From Parus major (taxonomy: Eukaryota; Chordata; Aves; Passeriformes; Paridae): DNA of 64,000 bases. The stretch is taken from NCBI RefSeq assembly GCF_001522545.3, contig NC_031783.1, forward strand, positions 7,837,433 to 7,901,432, given 5' to 3'. Below, in pieces: positions 26,837 through 38,893 of the stretch. Below the pieces are notes generated by a model that was not told where the DNA came from, made no database searches, and saw only the letters and a list, made by a program, of their open reading frames with translations. The position numbers and the translations under genes were made by a program. The first letter of the stretch is position 1, and each line of letters starts with the position of its first letter.

Positions 26837-29800
26837 AGAGATCTTTATTCAGATAGTAACTAAATCTAGTGAAGAGTGAATAGGAATGTGAGTTCCTTTT
26901 TGCCTTAAAGGCAGCAATATTATTGAAAACCAGTGCTGGAATTTTATTCAAATAGTAGGAGGCTTTTCATTTTTTTGAAGTGAAGATAGAAAAAATTATC
27001 CTATGGGTAAATAGAATCTCCAAATGAGTTTTCATCTTAAAGCATTACAAATTTATTTCAACTATACCTAAAACTATCCAGCTTCAATACCACAGTGGTG
27101 CCCTAAGTACACCTTCAGTACTTTGTGAGTTTGTCCAGAATTCAAGTGGAATGTGAAAACCTTGCATCATCCCTGAATAATACATTTCAGACCTGCTGAA
27201 ATACTTTTCATAATTTGCATAAATCTGGCATAGAAATAATTGTGATTTTACAATTTTCTTTTCATTATCTGACTTGAGAAGTGAAAACTGTAATTGTTAG
27301 CTGGCCTCAATTGGTGTAGCTTCGTTTGGATAAAGCAGTGAACCAAACCAACCCTGCAGCTTTTCTAAAATGCCATCATCTCCCTTGTGAACAGTATCTG
27401 CCTAGCTGAGGCAAAACGGAGGAAATCCTACATTTCTTCAGACTAATTGGATTAAGCTAGACTGGAAATTGTGTAATACAATGCAGGAGACATTTAGCAT
27501 CCCTAAAACATCAAGCTTCAAAGGGCAGTTTTTGTAGCAGTTCAGGCTGACTACCTGGGCTTGTTTATTGCTTTGAACATTGCAGACTTACTTTTAGGAT
27601 TCATAATCATCCATAAAGAAATTCAGCTGTTATTTAAAATGCTCTGTTGGGAATGCTCAGTAGTTATTAATTAATAATGCATCAGTAAAGCAACAGAAGG
27701 GCAGGTAAAGATGCAGTTAGAAGTATTGGCTGGGTTTCTGCTGCCTTCAGAGTTGTGATTATGTCTCATTTTCCTGGGGTTAGCTCATCCTTGTGCCTCT
27801 GGATTCTCCTCTTCGTACTGCAGGCATTTTCTGTAGAAAATACTGACTGATGCATGAATTTGTCCACAATTAAAAGTAAACCAAAATGCCTGTTATCAGT
27901 AAGAGGTATAAACTGACTCCTAATATTTTTTTTCAGTGCCAGAAACCTGTCAGGGTCTTGTGAGAAGAGAACACAAAATCACTCAGCAATTTCTTTTACA
28001 TGAAGAAAATTTAGGGCCAAGTATAAGAAAAGAAAAAGGAAAAAGCACACTAAAATCTAATTTGAAGTGCTGTTATATATTGCTAAAGAGTTTTATAGAT
28101 AACAGTGTCACTTTATTACAGTGCCAGTGAAGCTCAGTGCTGTGAAAGTCAGTGCAAACCTGGTGTCAGTGGGGTTAGAGATGGACCAGCTCAATGTTGC
28201 TGCTTTTAAGGAAAAAGAATGAACTGCTGGGAGTTTTTCTATACCCACTGCTGGCTGAGAGCTGAGCTCTCTTTGGCAGTATTATTTTTTGTATTTTTGC
28301 TTTCAGACTGATGACTACTTTTGCAATGTGTCCTATTTTTGCATGGTAATTGATATTCTGGAGAATTTACTTGGTGTGCAAGATTTAATATTAGGTCCTG
28401 CTGTCATGCTGACAATGAATTAGCTTTTTGGACTCTATCATATGTTCTCAGCAGGCACATATGTAATTAAAATGAGCCCACGTTGAGTTTCACATTAACA
28501 CTCAAATCACCTTTGGCAAAAGGTCTCTGTGTTCTTTTGGGATTATACTCTATGGCAATGTAATTACAGTGTCAAGGATAATTTTTACTTTTAAATACTT
28601 CTTCATTCACAATAGTATTAAACTTTTCCATACTGGTTCACTTTTAGATTTATAAAATGATTTTGTTCTAATAAAAAGGTTGCCACCACAGGCATTCTAT
28701 TTCAGATGTTGTCTTCAACTCTAAGAAAGTTGTGCTGTTGAACAGTAAGCATTTGGTGTCAGGATTGGATTGGATTAGTTTACATAAAAAGTCATTTTGG
28801 AAATTAAGTGTTCTTTCATAAAGATGGTACCTGCTGTGACAATGAGGTCAGGGTGGTCCAGTCTCATAGAAGAAAGGGTGAGAATGAATGGTGTAGTGTG
28901 TGTGTGGATAAACAGTTCACTTTCTAGAAATTATGTCTTGAGAAATAATGTGAAGAGATTTTTCATCGTTCTTTTAATGTCAAAATAAAGATAGGGGAAA
29001 TTAAATTATATTTGAAAGAAATTGCAGCTCAGGTGCTTTTGATTCTTTTAGCCATTATGGGGGATTGTTAAGGATGCTCCAAGTTAATCTGCATTTTTAT
29101 AGATCAGGGATTGTTTAGAACTGGAACATGAACAGAGTTTGGCTCAAACATGCTAATTTTCTTTTGATACTGATTTTCCACTGTCCATTCTCCATCGATT
29201 TCAGAGAGGCTGCAGAGTGGATGGACTGAAATGAATTCAGAGGATTAACTGAATGAAGTTATATTGCTACTACTCATTAACTGCCTCCTTGCCTTAACAA
29301 GTGATATTTCTTCTTGGCTCAGTTACAGATAATCTTCAGGGGGTTTTGAGCTGTGAGGAGGTTGAGTTGCTGAGAGGCAGAGCCTCACAGGAGTGTTTGC
29401 AGAGCAGCTGCTGCAGGGAGAGCAGACCTTGCTGGAGACTGCAATGGCTCCTGGCTCTCTGGTGCTGTGGGTTTGTACCTCTCTGAGCTGAGCTGCTGCC
29501 ATTGGGGTCCCTACTGGCCCTACCCCTCTGGACAGTGAAGTACAGAGCTATTTCTGCCACAAACCTGCTGGGGCTTCTTTCCTGCCTCCCTCTCTCTGAG
29601 GTGCTCGGTGTCTGAGGGCTGTGAGCCCCTGGCCTGAGAGTGTGCAGGTCATGGGCAGCTCTGAGAGCCAGGGAGCCTTTGGGTTCTTCCTGCAATCCTC
29701 TGCCAACATTTCTTATTTTTCCTGGTCTCCTTTTTTAAATAAACATGTCATTTTACAATCTGTGAGATGCTTCTTGTGTTTCACACATTTTCATCTCCTA

Positions 29801-31162
29801 AATTAGGTTTACTTAGCAGTTTTGCAGCCAGTTGATGATTTTCGTGCCCTACTGTACCATAAAAGCCAAGTTGTGAATGAATTTGGGGCTCTGTTGTTTT
29901 AGAGGAGGAGGAACTGAATTGCATCTCAACACAAGTTGTTTGAGTTTGTTTTTTTTAATTTTTTCCTTTTAAGCCTCCCCTTGTGCTAGGGATGATCAAA
30001 TAGCTTGTGTATGAATGAGAGATGGCAGGAGGAAAACCCAAATACGGGAAACCAATATTGCTGGATTACATCTAGACCTTCAAAGCAGTTTTTAGCACTT
30101 GCTTTACCTAATTAAAATGCATAACTTGGATGTGTGCCCTGTCTCACAGTGTGCTGCACCATGGAGTTATTCCTGGAGATCCACACTAATGCACAGCTCA
30201 CTCCTGCCAGGCTCCCCAAATTCAGTGTGGTGGGATGAGCTGTGCCCCCTGTGCCAAGGTCCTGCTCCCACCCTGCCAGCACACAGCAGCACTGCAGGGA
30301 GGCAGCATCAGTCCCAGCTGCAGGAAATGGGAAGTGCCTGGGGCCAAATTTAGTACCTCTGAGTGCTGACATGAAATGAAGAATGGGAAGAGAGACTCTG
30401 AGGGGCAGAGTTTAGATAATTTTAGAAATAGTCTCCATTATTATTTTTGTCTGTAAAAAGTCAGCATGATTTTTTTTGTCTCAGACATTGCACAGATACT
30501 CTTCTTGTGCAGTTAGAGAAGCCCCTTCTACAAACTACTGTTTAAGCAGTTCCTTGACATCCAAGGGCATCATATACATGTTAAAATCTGAGAGAAATTT
30601 ATAACTCATTTATAAATTATGGTATTACTGTGAGAACATGTTTTGCATACAAATTCTCCCCAGATGCTTTTAACAGCAGCCAGTAACTTATTTAGTCAAT
30701 AAAGTGATGTTTTCTGCACATTGGATTTTTTTAACAAAACTGTAATGTCTATTGAAATATAGAAGAATCACTTTATGTTGCTTTTGTTGAACATTTTCTG
30801 ATGCTGGCAATTTGATTTTCCCTTTGTTTTCCTCTAGTGGTATGTTAATGGGATCCTTTTATTCTGTGATGGAGTAATGGAGTGCAAGTCCTTTATTTTA
30901 GCAACAAGACTATGCTGTTTTATTCTATCCTTTGCCCATCACATTAAGTGTGAAAATACATCCTGGTAAATACCAGTCCAAACAATTTTCATGAGAATAT
31001 TTAAAAAATCAAGCTCAGTTAATTTGTAGTAATTTGTTCCTCACTGGCAAAAACTTTGTATGAAGACTTGTTTCCCCTGTTGTTTCGAAGGGGTGAATGT
31101 CAGAAGTGCTGACCCTGCCAGATGTGTCAGGGCTCAGGTTTGGTGCTGCTGCAGCTGGAGTT

Positions 31163-31193
31163 GGGCTGGGGTTGAGGGAGGATGGGGAGGGGG
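31163..31193 (+). other. Potential G-quadruplex motif
   Basis: Five G runs of 3, 4, 3, 4 and 5 bases are separated by loops of 2, 4, 5 and 1 base. This meets the usual pattern of four or more G3+ runs with loops up to 7. The G-rich strand is the sense strand, so the motif would also be present in XYLT1 pre-mRNA. The surroundings are mostly AT-rich. Confidence 0.7.
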
Positions 31194-34100
31194 CTGTGGA
31201 GCAGGGCAGATGCTCAGCAGCTCTTTGCTAAGTGGATGTTTCACTCACACAGAACCCATCACAATGAAGCATGGAATTCAAGATATGATTTTCAAGGCAC
31301 CCTAATTGGATTAGGGGGATTGTGTTGAAGATATGTTGGCTATGAAATGTTTAGAAGATTAATGCCCAATGATTTTTTTTTTCCCGTCTTTAAACCATCT
31401 TTACTAATCCCTCTTGATCAGAAGCAGCTTCTGGAAAGCATTCTAGCCAGGAAGGAGAGCCCAGCCCTACCTCACCCATCTCCAGGAGGAGAGACATAGG
31501 TTGTTCTGTGCACTGCACAGACCAAGGTTCTACATTTTAGTTAGATCCAGAGTACTCATTATCACTGTGCTTGTATTCTCTGAAAATGTGAATATTTATG
31601 CCCTTAACATTTTCCATATTAATGAACAATTTTGGAGTGTAAGGGTGGCCTGTGCAAGAATTAACATCCATCTATTTGTCTTGTGTTTTAGCCTGTCTGT
31701 GTATGCTAAAATCTAGCTCAAGTAGTGCAATGTCATTTATTATTCAGATGTTATTGTAACTGAGCATACCATACAATTACATTTTTGAAGTCTGCTGAAG
31801 GAACCGGTGTTAATTGCTTACAGTAGAATCTATTTGCTGGTGGAAATGTCACAATATAATTATGCTGTGTTCCTCTGTCTGACAAACAATATACTCAGAG
31901 AAGATTGGTCCTTTTTTCCTTCTCTGTTGAGTAAAATTATTCATATTCCACAATGATCCTTTATGTAGTACACATGGTAGCAAGGAGTACACAGGTGCTT
32001 TCTCAAAGCACAAAGCTGGTCAATTATAAAATAATTCATGTATTACTATTCAGATGGGCAAATGAAAAGTACTTTGGGCCATTTGACAAAACCATTTCTT
32101 ACCAGTGTCCTTTGACATAAATTTGACAATAGTTATGTGTCAAAAAATTAGTTATGCTGAGAAATGTATACTCTGAGTGGAGAAACCCCATTTGTTCCTG
32201 GAGAAGCTCGTTTTTCAGGTGTGCTGTTTCACTTTAAATGCTTCAATTCTCACTCTTTCCTAGCTAACCTACCAATGTATACAAACTCAAGGCATATATG
32301 TATTTATTGTGCTTGCACATATGTGAATCTGATGTCTGACACATTTTTTATTGCCTCAGTGTGAGATCTTTAGCATTGCCTAGTCCCAGCCCTGCAGCCT
32401 TTGAAATCCTTAAAGTTTAACTCAGAAGGATGCAGGGGAAGCAGATCCTGACAGCTTTGGAGTGAACCTGCACAGACCTGTGCTATGTATCTTTTCTCTC
32501 ACTTTTGACTGTATTGTGAAATTCCTATTAATTTCACCCACACTGCCAGTGCCAGCTTAAACATGAGGCTAAACTTTCCCATTTTGTACCACATTGACAC
32601 AGGGACCAGGTATGAGGGTTGATTTTTGCTTTTGCTAGTGCAGCCTTTATTCTCAGCACCTAACTTGACCTTTTCAAACTGGCTTTGTAAAATACATGTG
32701 AAAGTCTTTACTTTTTTGGTCTATTTCCAACACTGTGTTCATAGTTATCTTGAACAAAGAATAAAGGCAGAGTCTTTATTCAGAGCCTTCCAATTCTACT
32801 TTCAAAAAATAGGAGACAGATGTAATGGAATCTCAAAGGGAGGATTAACTTTGAGTTAACAGACCAGATACTCATATGGAATAAATTAACTTGGTCCTGG
32901 CCTTACACCAGCTGATTGTAATGATTAACTGTTAATTTCTTAAGATTATTTGGGGAAGAGATACTTTTCATAGGACTTGAAAGATGACAGCAAGTTAAAC
33001 AGGAAGGGAAAACATTGATCAGGCAGGTAGCAAACATGCTTTTATCTACCTATTCATTTCTTGGTAGTCTCAGCAGTACATAATGTCTCCTGGGAGGTTA
33101 TGTGAAGTAGAGATGTGTGTAATTGCTTGTGTTTTCACTCCTTATTGATTATTCTTGCTGTGAGCATGAGAGGAAGAGATGGTGTAAAGGTTACAGTGTG
33201 CCAGTCTCCAAACACACTGGAACAGACACTCCAATCAGCAAAGGCTGTTTCAAATGCTAATTTGAAGTGTAAACCTTGATATACTTCTGTTGCTATTTTA
33301 CTTAGTATTTGTTATGTTGGTATTGTTACTTTGTTTGATGTGTGCCTTGGTTGCTCCCTAGTAACTGATTTGCTTTCAAGTTTCTGTTCCTTGAAGGATT
33401 AAACTTCCTGATGAGGCAGAAGAGAAAGTCTAACTGAAATAAGGATATTTTCTGCATTTTCTTCTTGTCCTGCGCAAGAAATCTAAAGGTTTCTTAGGAG
33501 GGAAGGGAGTGAGGCTCCTCAGAGAAGAGCTGACTCCAACGCCTATTGTTGGTTTTGGCATGAATGGTGCTGAGGCTGTCAGTGGTGTCCCAGTTGGGAT
33601 GTAATCCATTGGCAGCAAGAGGGCTGGCAGCCTCTGGAGTGTAATTCAGGCCACCTAAATCAGTAGTTGATTGTTCAGAAACAGCAAATTGTGAATGAGG
33701 TTTTATAAACGTTTCAGTCCGGGTTTGTGTCACCAGTTTTCTTGGGAGTGGTGGGATGACTTATCTTGTGTGACAAATCCCTGTTCTCATCGGTTTGGGG
33801 CTGTTGATAGGAGCATCCCTAGCAACAGCCAGTGGTGGATAAGATAACTAAACACATGTTTCATCTCAATCCTTTCACTTCCTGCCTTCTGTAACCTCTC
33901 CCCCCAGTAGCGAGCACAAGTCAGCTCTTGGAGCACAAGGGTGGAGTGTCTCCTCCTGCAGTGAGCGTTCTGTGAGGGGAGGGTGGCTCCACGCAGTGAG
34001 AAACTTCTCACACCTTATGTGTTAGCATGAAAGACAGGACAGGACTGCTGGTGTTCCTTTTATCTTGTGTGTATTGCCATGGAACTGGTGCACTCAGGAG

Positions 34101-34261
34101 CTGCTCCTGGTTGCAGTGATGTGCTGGTTGGGCTCCACAAGTTTTGACTCTGAGCTGGGAATGGGCTGTGGGTTTGTCCCGAGAGCTGTGTGACACAGGC
34201 ACTTGTAAATAATGGTCTTCCTCCTTTTTGGTTTCCAGGAGTGTTACCTCTCAAATGTTAA

Positions 34262-34830
34262 GTCATAGAGTCAAAGAATGGTTTGGGTTGGAAAGAACCT
34301 TGAAGATGATTCTTCCATGTGCAGAGACACCTTCCACTAGACCAGGTTGCTCGAGGCCTTATCCAACCTGGCCTTGAACACTTCCAGGGTTTGGGCATCC
34401 ACAACCTCCCTGGGCAAACTTGGTTCAGTATCTTACCACCCTCACAGTAAAGAATTTCCTCCTAATAACTGACCCAAATTTCCCTTCTTTCAGTTTGTGC
34501 CCATTACTCCTTCTCTTGTCACTACAGTTCCTGCCAAAGGGTCCCTCTCCTTGTAGGCCCCTCAAACACTGGAAGGTTTCTATGAGTTGTCCACAGAACC
34601 TTCTCCAGGCTGAACAGCCCCAAGTCTCTCAGCCTGTCTCCAGTTCTCTTATCAACTTCATGACCTCCTGGACTTGCTCCAGCAGCTCCATGTGCTTATC
34701 TTGGGGCATCAGAACTGGTTGCAGCATTCCTGGTGGGGTCTCACTAGAGCAGAGGGGCAGAATCCCCTCCCTGACCTGCTGGCCACTCAGCTTTGGATGC
34801 AGCCCAGGGTTTGGTTGGGTTTTGGAGTGT
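34262..34830 (-). mobile_element. CR1 LINE fragment, antisense, with 3' terminus
   Basis: This is the longest repeat in the window. It opens with CATAGAGTCAAAGAATGGTT, the reverse complement of the CR1 3' end with its ATTCT-type terminal repeats, and continues through TTGGAAAGAACCTTGAAGAT, the CCAACCTGGCCTTGAACAC segment, AAGAATTTCCTCCTAATAAC and CTTCTCCAGGCTGAACAGCC. It runs to about the CCCAGGGTTTGGTTGG segment. Open frames on both strands at 34420-34920 and 34629-35006 lie mostly in it and are not genes. Confidence 0.92.
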
Positions 34831-36948
34831 GAAGTCAAATTAAGGTGTAAGGAGCAAGGGGAATCAATGGTCTTTGCAAGGAATATTTGTTCTTGGATCT
34901 GCTTTACGCTACGTCTCTGAAGTCCAGCAGTGTCACTGAATGCAGCAAAAATAGCCTGATGTTCATTTAAAAGGCATTTTGTATTCACCCTAATAATGCT
35001 GATCACGATGTGCTAATTGGCTGTTAATTGATATGATAAATACTATTATTATGAGATTCATTCTAATTCATCATTAATTAATTTACTGTTGCTTTTGAGT
35101 GTTATTTATTCATGGCAGTAGGTAGGAACAGGGAGAAAATGCTTGACTAACACACTCCAGCAAAACTACAAATAATTGAGATTTGTCTCCCAGGAATGCT
35201 ACCATTTTCATAATTAGAATAGTCAGAAAAGCAAGCTTGTTAGAGAGATGATTGGCCTGCCTAGATAAGTATTGTAGTAAATTAAGTTTAGTGTGTATTG
35301 CAAGTGCAGTATAGTGGAATCTGATAATTAATTGGTCATTTGCAAATCATAAAAATGGTTTCAGTAATGACTCGATACTGACAGCAAGATAGAACAAATT
35401 TTTTCCTTGAAATATGGTAGGCTGCTTCAAACCAAATGCTGTGTGCTTTTGCTAGCAGTCTAGAGAATATGAGCATGCTGCTGCTGCACACACATGTACA
35501 CGGGCCCTACAGGTTGAATTAGAGCAGTTCTGTGTTATCCCAACTGCTTTTGCAGGTTTTGTGATACAAAAAATTGCTGTCCTTGTTCTCAAGGTTTTTA
35601 TATTTCTTCATTTACAGTGAATTCTGCACATCATGTGAAAAAGACGTATTCACCAAATTTTCTGGTCCAGGGTGTCTTTCTGCATTTGTGTAATGGTTGA
35701 TGTCTGCCCCAGTGGGTTCTTGAGTGAGTCTTGGAAGTGCTGCATGCAGCACAAATGTAATGTAGCTGTAACAGGAGGATAACAAAACTGGGATGGAAAT
35801 GTTTTCCTTTAAATTCCAAAACAGAGAAATATCTTCTGGGGTTTTTTCCCTTGGTATAAAATAGAAAAAATGTCGTCTTCTTATGATCCAGCTGTAAATA
35901 TGAAAGTTTTATTTGTGTCCTCTATCTTTCTACCTTTTTTCTTTCATGCCCTTTACTTTTCTGTTCATGAACAGCAGAGCTGAACCTACATGTATAATTA
36001 CAGTGAGTTTCCCTTTTTACATAAATTCTGCAGGGATGCAGAGCTGCTTATCACCTCACAATCCCACTTAGAGAAACTTCCAGTGATCTCATGAAGGGAA
36101 TTTCCATCTGTAAGGCAGTGACTCTCCTCCTCTGACTTCCTTACATTTATGCTGTCACCCTCTGAAATGATTAAAGAAGACTCAAAATGCCCACATCAGC
36201 AGCTCCTTTGTTCCAATCCAAGGCTTCTTCTCAGCATGGAAAGAACATTACTGAAATCTGTCTCTTTAATGTTAAATGCAGTAGCCACTGAGTGCTTCTA
36301 AATTATGTCTCACTGCTTCCCTCCTGCCTTGCATTGATTTTTTTGCTTATGGGTTACTTGATCATATGAAGTTACAGAGGATCATAAATTGTTCCTGTAA
36401 TTTTTGATAGAGTCTGAGACTGAAAAGTTGTAAAACAGGGTTGTTGAGATAAAACATTACTACAAAAAAATTGAATATCCTCTTTTCAATAGCAGTGTGA
36501 TTTCTGAAATTTTTTCAAAGTGCTCAATGCTAACTCAGAGATAAAAAGTACAGATAATGCCAGTTTTAAGGAAATCTACAGAACATAACTAGCAGTACTT
36601 CATTCTGTAAATCATAACCATCCCTCTCTATGCCTGGGGACAGTTGTGCAGAAGATCATCTCAACTGATTCTGCTTCTCCTACTTTGCTAAGGAAGTTAA
36701 AACCCACTAGGAAAAGCCACACCTATGACCAGTGATGATAATTATCTTCTTCAGGAGCTTGGTTTGCTTTGCTAGAGCCCCTCACTGACCTGGGCAGTGG
36801 ATGTGCTGGGCTCAATGGGCACACAAGGTGCTGATTCCACTTTGTGCTAGATATCTTATTTACCAGAGGAATCTTCTGCACAGTGAACAGACCAGAGACC
36901 AGTAAATGCTTTATATATACATAATTGTAACAGTTAAAAAACCCCCAT

Positions 36949-36968
36949 ATGTATGTATGTATGTATGT
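36949..36968. repeat. ATGT microsatellite, 5 units
   Basis: Five perfect ATGT units lie directly after a CCCCCAT stretch. The tract is short and likely polymorphic. A minus-strand reading frame through it is an artefact of the repeat. Confidence 0.9.
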
Positions 36969-38782
36969 AATCAATGCTCACCTGAAATCTTTTCTGTCAC
37001 TGAAAATCTTCACAAAGACCACCATGGAAACAAATGAATCATTTCTTAGACTGGAAGTGAAAATCGGCTTCCCAAAATTGGAACTAATGTTGCTAAAGAA
37101 AGTTTTCTAGGTTCTGGCATAGAAAAAATTGTCTTTTCATGTAAGAGCGATCCACACACGCTGTGCTTCAGACATTGCCTCCCCTGTGTGAGGTGCCCTC
37201 ACTGGATGGTGCTGCAGCAAGACAGACCATCCCCATCTCAAGATGCCCTTGCTGTGATGGACCACTGGGGATTAGCTCCAGAGAGAGCTCTGGCTCAGGC
37301 CAGGGCAATGTTGCTGTTATCAAACCCTCAGACAAAGGCTTCTCATCAGGCCCTGATGGCTCACTGATAAGTTGCTCAATGACATTTTCTGTGGTTTTTA
37401 TATAACCCTCCAACTACTTCTATTATTAGGTCTGATAAATTTTTGTGTCCTAAATGAAAACATTGTATTTATTTGTTTATTTTTGGTCTTGCCACCATTT
37501 GAACAAGGCAAACCTGTTTCTAATCAAAATGGAAAACATTTTCAGATGAAAGCCAAGCCTGGAAATTTTCAACCTGCTGTGTTGTTGAGTTGTGAGCAAT
37601 TGAAAAGGAGTTGATAGTGGAAATCTGAGTTCAGCAGCTACCACACATCTGGCTGTTGCAGAAATGGTCCCACCGAAGGGAATGGGGCTGCTCCTAGGAG
37701 TTTAAGTGGGGACTACAGAGCTCTGCCTCTTTGGAGTGATTTTGGCTCATACTCCTGCTATAGTGACAGGGCTTCTGATTGCATTAATGGATGTAATAGC
37801 AGTAAATACTCTGCTGAGCTACACAGCAATAACTCCATTAATGTCCTCTATCCACTGATTCATGGGTCAAGGCACAGTGTACACACACAGCTGTGCTCAG
37901 ATGAAGTCAGCAGCATCCAGGTATCTGTGTGCAGAGGAAATCTGTTGGACAGCCAAGACAATACCAAACTGAGAGCAGAAGGTGATGGATTGAGTTACAG
38001 GACGTAAGATGGCTCACAAAATAGATTGAAAGATTGCTTTGTGCTGCTGGGGAAGTGTGATCCCATTAATTAACAGTAGAGGTAAGAGATCAGCAGGCTG
38101 GCTTTGAGTTATATTGGAGGATGATTGAATATAATGTGGCATCACAACAAATGTGAAAATGATTGCACTGTGTTCGTTATTCTGGAATTTAGTAATACTG
38201 CAACAGCTGAAGATTAAACTCTTAATCATGAGTACTGATTTCTCTGGGCACAGAAAATGCAAGTTAAAATTGCACTAGAGCTGAGGTTCTCCTGATATCT
38301 TTAAAAACAGGTACAGGTTTTCCTGCTAACATATTGATGTCAGGCTTTGAGCAGGAAGGAAAAGGAGAGCTTTCACTTTTCTCAGTAAGTTTCTGAAAGA
38401 CTTTTGGTGGCAGAGCAAAGTGCTGTGGTTTGTTTTCAGTGGAGGGTAGCACAATAAATGCTCTTTGGTACAAGGGCTGGAAGATGTTTGTTTGAGTTGG
38501 GTGTGCACTTCCCATTCTGCTGAGGTTCCAGTTTCTCTGGAGCAAGGCAATGTGAGAAGTTGCTCTTTATCCTCTGTTCCCATTGTGTAATGAAACAGCA
38601 AACTTTGAGGAAGCTTAAGACAAGTCCTGCTTCAAGGCCAGGGATGTTTCATCTGTGCCAAATGGCCATAAAGAGGATGTTCCATTCACTCTCCCCACTG
38701 ACTCACATGTGCAAAGCAATTTTGAGGGGAGAGCTGTGCTCCCAAGATGTAACTATAACAATCATATTCTTCATGGGTTTTG

Positions 38783-38893
38783 TTTTATATTAACATTATG
38801 GGGCTTGTATTATGGTTTATAAAGTACTGATGGTTTTTTTTTTACTTTGTATTGACATTGTGGGCTTTTTATTAAGGTTTGTAAAGCCCTGAT
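38783..38893 (+). repeat. Diverged direct duplication, period about 62 bp
   Basis: Two copies can be aligned: 38783-38832 and 38844-38893. Shared blocks include TATTAACATTATGGGGCTTG against TATTGACATTGTGGGCTTT, and TATGGTTTATAAAG against TAAGGTTTGTAAAG, each followed by CTGAT. Roughly three quarters of positions agree by eye, so the duplication is old. No known element is recognised. Confidence 0.65.

Noticed and set aside
34420..35006. Open frames of 166 (plus) and 125 (minus) codons
   Set aside because: Both lie largely in an antisense CR1 fragment. The translations are not those of the CR1 reverse transcriptase, and the frames run past the repeat edge.
37163..37405. Frame with NVAVIKPSDKG, resembling a Penelope-like reverse transcriptase motif
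   Set aside because: Only about ten residues match the motif and no neighbouring reverse transcriptase or endonuclease motif was found, so chance is the simpler explanation.
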